Positions 31,776-34,061 of a stretch of DNA of 34,061 nt are shown here, in pieces. A program made the position numbers and the translations under genes. Under the pieces are notes generated by a model. It made no database searches, was not told the origin of the DNA, and saw only the letters and a list, made by a program, of their open reading frames with translations. Where the stretch lies: positions 1-34,061 of the forward strand of contig SCRL01000073.1 in assembly GCA_004298065.1 (NCBI GenBank). Direction: 5' to 3'. The first letter of the stretch is position 1, and every line of letters begins with the position of its first letter. The stretch is from Gammaproteobacteria bacterium (GTDB lineage: Bacteria; Pseudomonadota; Gammaproteobacteria; Acidiferrobacterales; Sulfurifustaceae).

Positions 31776-32390
31776 TCAGCCGGCGGCCTTGCCGTCCGCC
31801 AGCCGACGCGTCAAATGATAACCAACCTGGCCCGCGATCTTGCTGCGCACCATTTCCCATGTCGGCGGCAGCGGCAGATTCTTGAGCCGGCTCGGGGCCT
31901 CGATGTAAACGAAGCCGCCCGGCTTCACCCAGCCGCGCGCCTCGACGATTTCGGCGCAACGGCCGATGAGATCGGCGGCGGCGAATGGCGGGTCGAGAAA
32001 CAGAATGTCCACGGGCTCAACAGGGCCTTCGAGATACGCGACCGCGTCCATGTTGCGCACCTCGGCGCCGGTAGCCTTGAGCGTCTCGATGTTCTGCCGA
32101 AGCATCGCCACCACATGCGTCGCTTTCTCAACGAGGGTCGCGTGCGCGGCGCCACGCGACAACGCTTCGAGACAGAGCGCGCCGCTGCCGGCGAAGAGAT
32201 CGAGACAGTGGCTGCCTTCGAGGTACGGCGCGAGCCAGTTGAACAAGGTTTCGCGCACGCGGTCGGGCGTGGGTCGCAGACCCGGTGCCTGCGGCACCGG
32301 CAGGCGCCGCCCGCGCCAGCGCCCGCCAATGATGCGCAGCTGGCCGGGATAGCCCGATGCTGGACGTTTTGCCTTTGATCTAACAGGCAT
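31776..32390 (-). CDS. rsmD: 16S rRNA (guanine966-N2)-methyltransferase
   Basis: A 204-residue SAM-dependent methylase for G966 of 16S rRNA. Motifs are the N-terminal LRIIGGRWRGRRLPVP, RPTPDRVRETLFNWL, the SAM site CLDLFAGSGALCLEALSRGA, and catalytic DPPF. The start codon at 32390 is directly preceded on the minus strand by seven T and has no Shine-Dalgarno, so initiation may be weak or rely on the U-rich leader. The T-run belongs to the CACAGAG palindrome that separates rsmD from the M16 gene. Confidence 0.95.
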   Translation of the reverse strand: MPVRSKAKRPASGYPGQLRIIGGRWRGRRLPVPQAPGLRPTPDRVRETLFNWLAPYLEGSHCLDLFAGSGALCLEALSRGAAHATLVEKATHVVAMLRQNIETLKATGAEVRNMDAVAYLEGPVEPVDILFLDPPFAAADLIGRCAEIVEARGWVKPGGFVYIEAPSRLKNLPLPPTWEMVRSKIAGQVGYHLTRRLADGKAAG

Positions 32391-32468
32391 AAAAAAATTT
32401 CACCACGGAGATCGCAGAGAACACAGAGTTGAATGTATTTTCTCTGTGACCTCTGCGTGCTCTGTGGT
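32391..32468. repeat. CACAGAG palindrome, copy 2, with terminator-like T-run
   Basis: Imperfect 27-nt arms, ACCACGGAGATCG... (32402-32428) and ...CGTGCTCTGTGGT (32442-32468), pair at about 22 positions around a 13-nt loop. On the minus strand the hairpin is followed by seven T (32391-32397), so it can terminate the M16 transcript. On the plus strand it is followed by TTGATTTTTT. It is related to the element at 8548-8661 but has no tandem array. Confidence 0.8.
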
Positions 32469-32484
32469 TGATTTTTTAGATGTG

Positions 32485-33801
32485 CTAGCGCGCGCCGCCG
32501 ACAACGACCGTTACCAGTTTGTCCGGCGCCAAGTGCCGCTGGAACGCCGCGCGGATTTGCGCCGTCGTCACCTTCTCGACGTTCGGAATGAAGTCGTCGA
32601 GATAGGTTAGCGGCAGGCGGTAGAAGCCGATCGCCGCCAGGTTGTCGGCGATCTTGGCTCCACTGTCGAGGCGTAGCGGGAAACTGCCGGTGAGATGCTT
32701 CTTCGCCGCCACGAGTTCCTGTTCCGTCGGACCGTTCTCGATGAAATCCGCCAGCACGTCACGCACCACCTTGAGTGCCTCGCGGCGCTGGTCGTTGCGC
32801 GTCTGCAACCCGAGCACGAACGGTCCCTGCGCGCGCATCGGATGGAAATAGCTGTACACGCTGTAGGACAGGCCCCGCTTCTCGCGCACCTCATCCGCCA
32901 GACGCGACACCAACCCGCCGCCACCGAGGATGTAGTTGCCGACAATCAACGGGAAGTAATCCGGATCGTGGCGCGCAAGCGCCGGCAGGCCGAGACGGAT
33001 GTGCGACTGGGTCGCGGGAAAGGTGATGACCTCTTCCCGTGCCGCGGGCGCGTTGGCCGTGGGCGTCGGCGGCGCGGCCTCGCCGGCAGGCAGGCCACCT
33101 GCGACGCGCTCTGCCACCTTGCGCGCCTCGGATCCACTCAGATTGCCGACGATGGCGATGAGCGCGTTCTTGCCGGTGTAATAGCGGCGGTGATGCGTCA
33201 CAAGATCGTCGCGTGCGATGGCCTTGAGGCCCGTTTCGTCGCCGATCGGCTCGAAGGCGTAAGGGTGCTCGCCGTAGAGGGCGCGCATGAACGCCCGCTG
33301 GATCACCGGCCCCGGCGTCTGTTTTTCCCGCGCGAGCGATACCTGCAGCCGCGCGCGTTCGCGCTCGAGGCTCGCCTCGGGGAACGACGGCGCGGCGATC
33401 AGGCGCGTGAACAGATCGAGCGCCGGTTCGAACAGCGACGGGTCCGTCAGGCTGCGCAGACTGACGATCACCATCTCGCGGTCGGCGCCGGCGCCGAACT
33501 CCGCGCCCACGCCCTCGAACCGCTGGGCGACGTCGTCGGCCGTGAGCTTGTCCGTCCCCTCGCGCAGCATCAGGGCCGTGAGATGCGCGAGCCCGTGTTT
33601 ATCCGCGGGATCGCGCTGGGCGGCAGCGTCGAACACCATGCGCAGTTGCACCATGGGCAATTCGCGCGCCGGCACAAAATACACGCGCGTACCGTTGGCG
33701 AGCGTCCAGTGTTCGATCTTGGGGCCGGCGGTGGCGACGGATGACAACGTAAACAGACTGACAGCCGAGGCAATCCAGACAAACTTTTTGCCAAACGCCA
33801 A
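32485..33801 (-). CDS. M16-family peptidase subunit without the zinc motif
   Basis: A 438-residue protein with a signal peptide (MAFGKKFVWIASAVSLFTLSSVATA) and two M16 halves. In the family the first half carries HxxEH; here the aligned segment is GLAHLTALMLREGT, so H73 remains but Glu and the second His are Ala76 and Leu77. It should therefore be non-catalytic. The C-terminal partner motif is kept (REKRGLSYSVYSYF, Arg and Tyr). Such subunits pair with a catalytic M16 protein usually encoded directly upstream, which here would lie beyond the window edge. The start is TTG at 33801 with no Shine-Dalgarno; repeat R3 begins about 13 bp before it. Confidence 0.88.
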   Translation of the reverse strand: MAFGKKFVWIASAVSLFTLSSVATAGPKIEHWTLANGTRVYFVPARELPMVQLRMVFDAAAQRDPADKHGLAHLTALMLREGTDKLTADDVAQRFEGVGAEFGAGADREMVIVSLRSLTDPSLFEPALDLFTRLIAAPSFPEASLERERARLQVSLAREKQTPGPVIQRAFMRALYGEHPYAFEPIGDETGLKAIARDDLVTHHRRYYTGKNALIAIVGNLSGSEARKVAERVAGGLPAGEAAPPTPTANAPAAREEVITFPATQSHIRLGLPALARHDPDYFPLIVGNYILGGGGLVSRLADEVREKRGLSYSVYSYFHPMRAQGPFVLGLQTRNDQRREALKVVRDVLADFIENGPTEQELVAAKKHLTGSFPLRLDSGAKIADNLAAIGFYRLPLTYLDDFIPNVEKVTTAQIRAAFQRHLAPDKLVTVVVGGAR

Positions 33802-33813
33802 AAACCGAGATGG

Positions 33814-34061
33814 GTTCGGGCCCCGTATGGCGCGCCGAGTGCTGCGCAGGAGGCGCGAATGCCGCGAAGGCCAGGGATGGCCGGGAGCGGCCGACGCACG
33901 CCTTTGCTTTCCCCGTTCCTCTTGAGACGGCCGAGTGCAGGGGTGCTGCTGTGCCGGCGTAACGGCGGGGCACGGCCAAATGGGTGTATACGTGCTTTCT
34001 TTGGTTCCTTTCTTTGCACGAGCAAAGAAAGGAACCCGCCCCGCGGGCGCGGGAGCCCGCT
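33814..34061. repeat. Intergenic hairpin-mosaic repeat, copy R3 (runs off the window)
   Basis: Related to the right part of R1: TTCGGGCCCCGTATGGCGCG, GCCGAGTGCAG, GTGCCGGCGTAACGGC, GGCCAAATGGGTGTA, CTTTGC-ACGA-GCAAAG and GCGGGC-GCGGGA-GCCCGC recur. Unlike R1 it has no four-hairpin unit at 34028. It carries about 95 extra bp (33835-33930) including GGCC-AGGGAT-GGCC (33869-33882). It sits directly upstream of the M16 start. Confidence 0.83.

Overview
The window is GC-rich chromosomal DNA from a gammaproteobacterium. The evidence is gene content: hemC-hemD-hemX-hemY, an lptM-lysA pair, algZ/algR-type regulators, a minor-pilin cluster, and an rsmD-coaD-yfhL-type ferredoxin run. A Chromatiales/Acidiferrobacterales-like lineage would fit, but no rRNA or tRNA is present to place it. 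All named functions rest on motif and family recognition without a database search.

Layout. 1-1.6 kb: the tail of an unidentified gene, the small lipoprotein lptM, and lysA. 1.6-2.26 kb: a non-coding repeat mosaic. 2.27-3.74 kb (-): a MazG-like pyrophosphohydrolase and a membrane diguanylate cyclase. 3.83-5.21 kb (-): argH, then an intergenic region with a candidate small RNA ending in a strong terminator. 5.6-8.5 kb (+): two tandem LytS/AlgZ-type kinases and an AlgR-type LytTR regulator, overlapping by 4 bp each. 8.7-9.2 kb (-): a secreted thioredoxin-like protein. 9.3-13.3 kb (+): hemC, hemD, hemX, hemY. 13.35-14.37 kb (-): a 2Fe-2S/flavin reductase. 14.5-18.5 kb (+): an ABC-2 exporter with GldG-like and DUF4340 subunits. 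18.6-21.5 kb (+): mutM and a dynamin-like GTPase. 21.6-28.9 kb: a type IV pilus block made of a PAS-MshEN-PilB fusion (+), fimT-pilW-pilX-pilV (-) and pilE (+). 28.6-30.5 kb (-): a gamma-glutamyltransferase that runs antisense into pilE. 30.6-30.9 kb: a second repeat. 30.9-33.8 kb (-): ferredoxin, coaD, rsmD and a non-catalytic M16 peptidase-family protein. 33.8 kb to the end: a third repeat.

The most unusual signal is non-coding. Three intergenic repeats (1631-2260, 30594-30874, 33814-34061) are mosaics of short hairpins. Inside the first lie three copies of a 71-74 nt unit folding into four consecutive hairpins. The first and last hairpins keep CGGGA and AGGGA loops, while their stems differ between copies by compensating base-pair changes. 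Sister repeats show the matching empty sites, so the unit looks both structurally selected and mobile.

In the pilus block, a sensory fusion protein joins three PAS domains and four MshEN-like c-di-GMP-binding half-repeats to a PilB/GspE ATPase. FNR/ANR-like 14-bp boxes sit at class II spacing in front of both the fusion gene and the divergent fimT operon. This suggests that pilus assembly is tied to redox or oxygen state and possibly to c-di-GMP.
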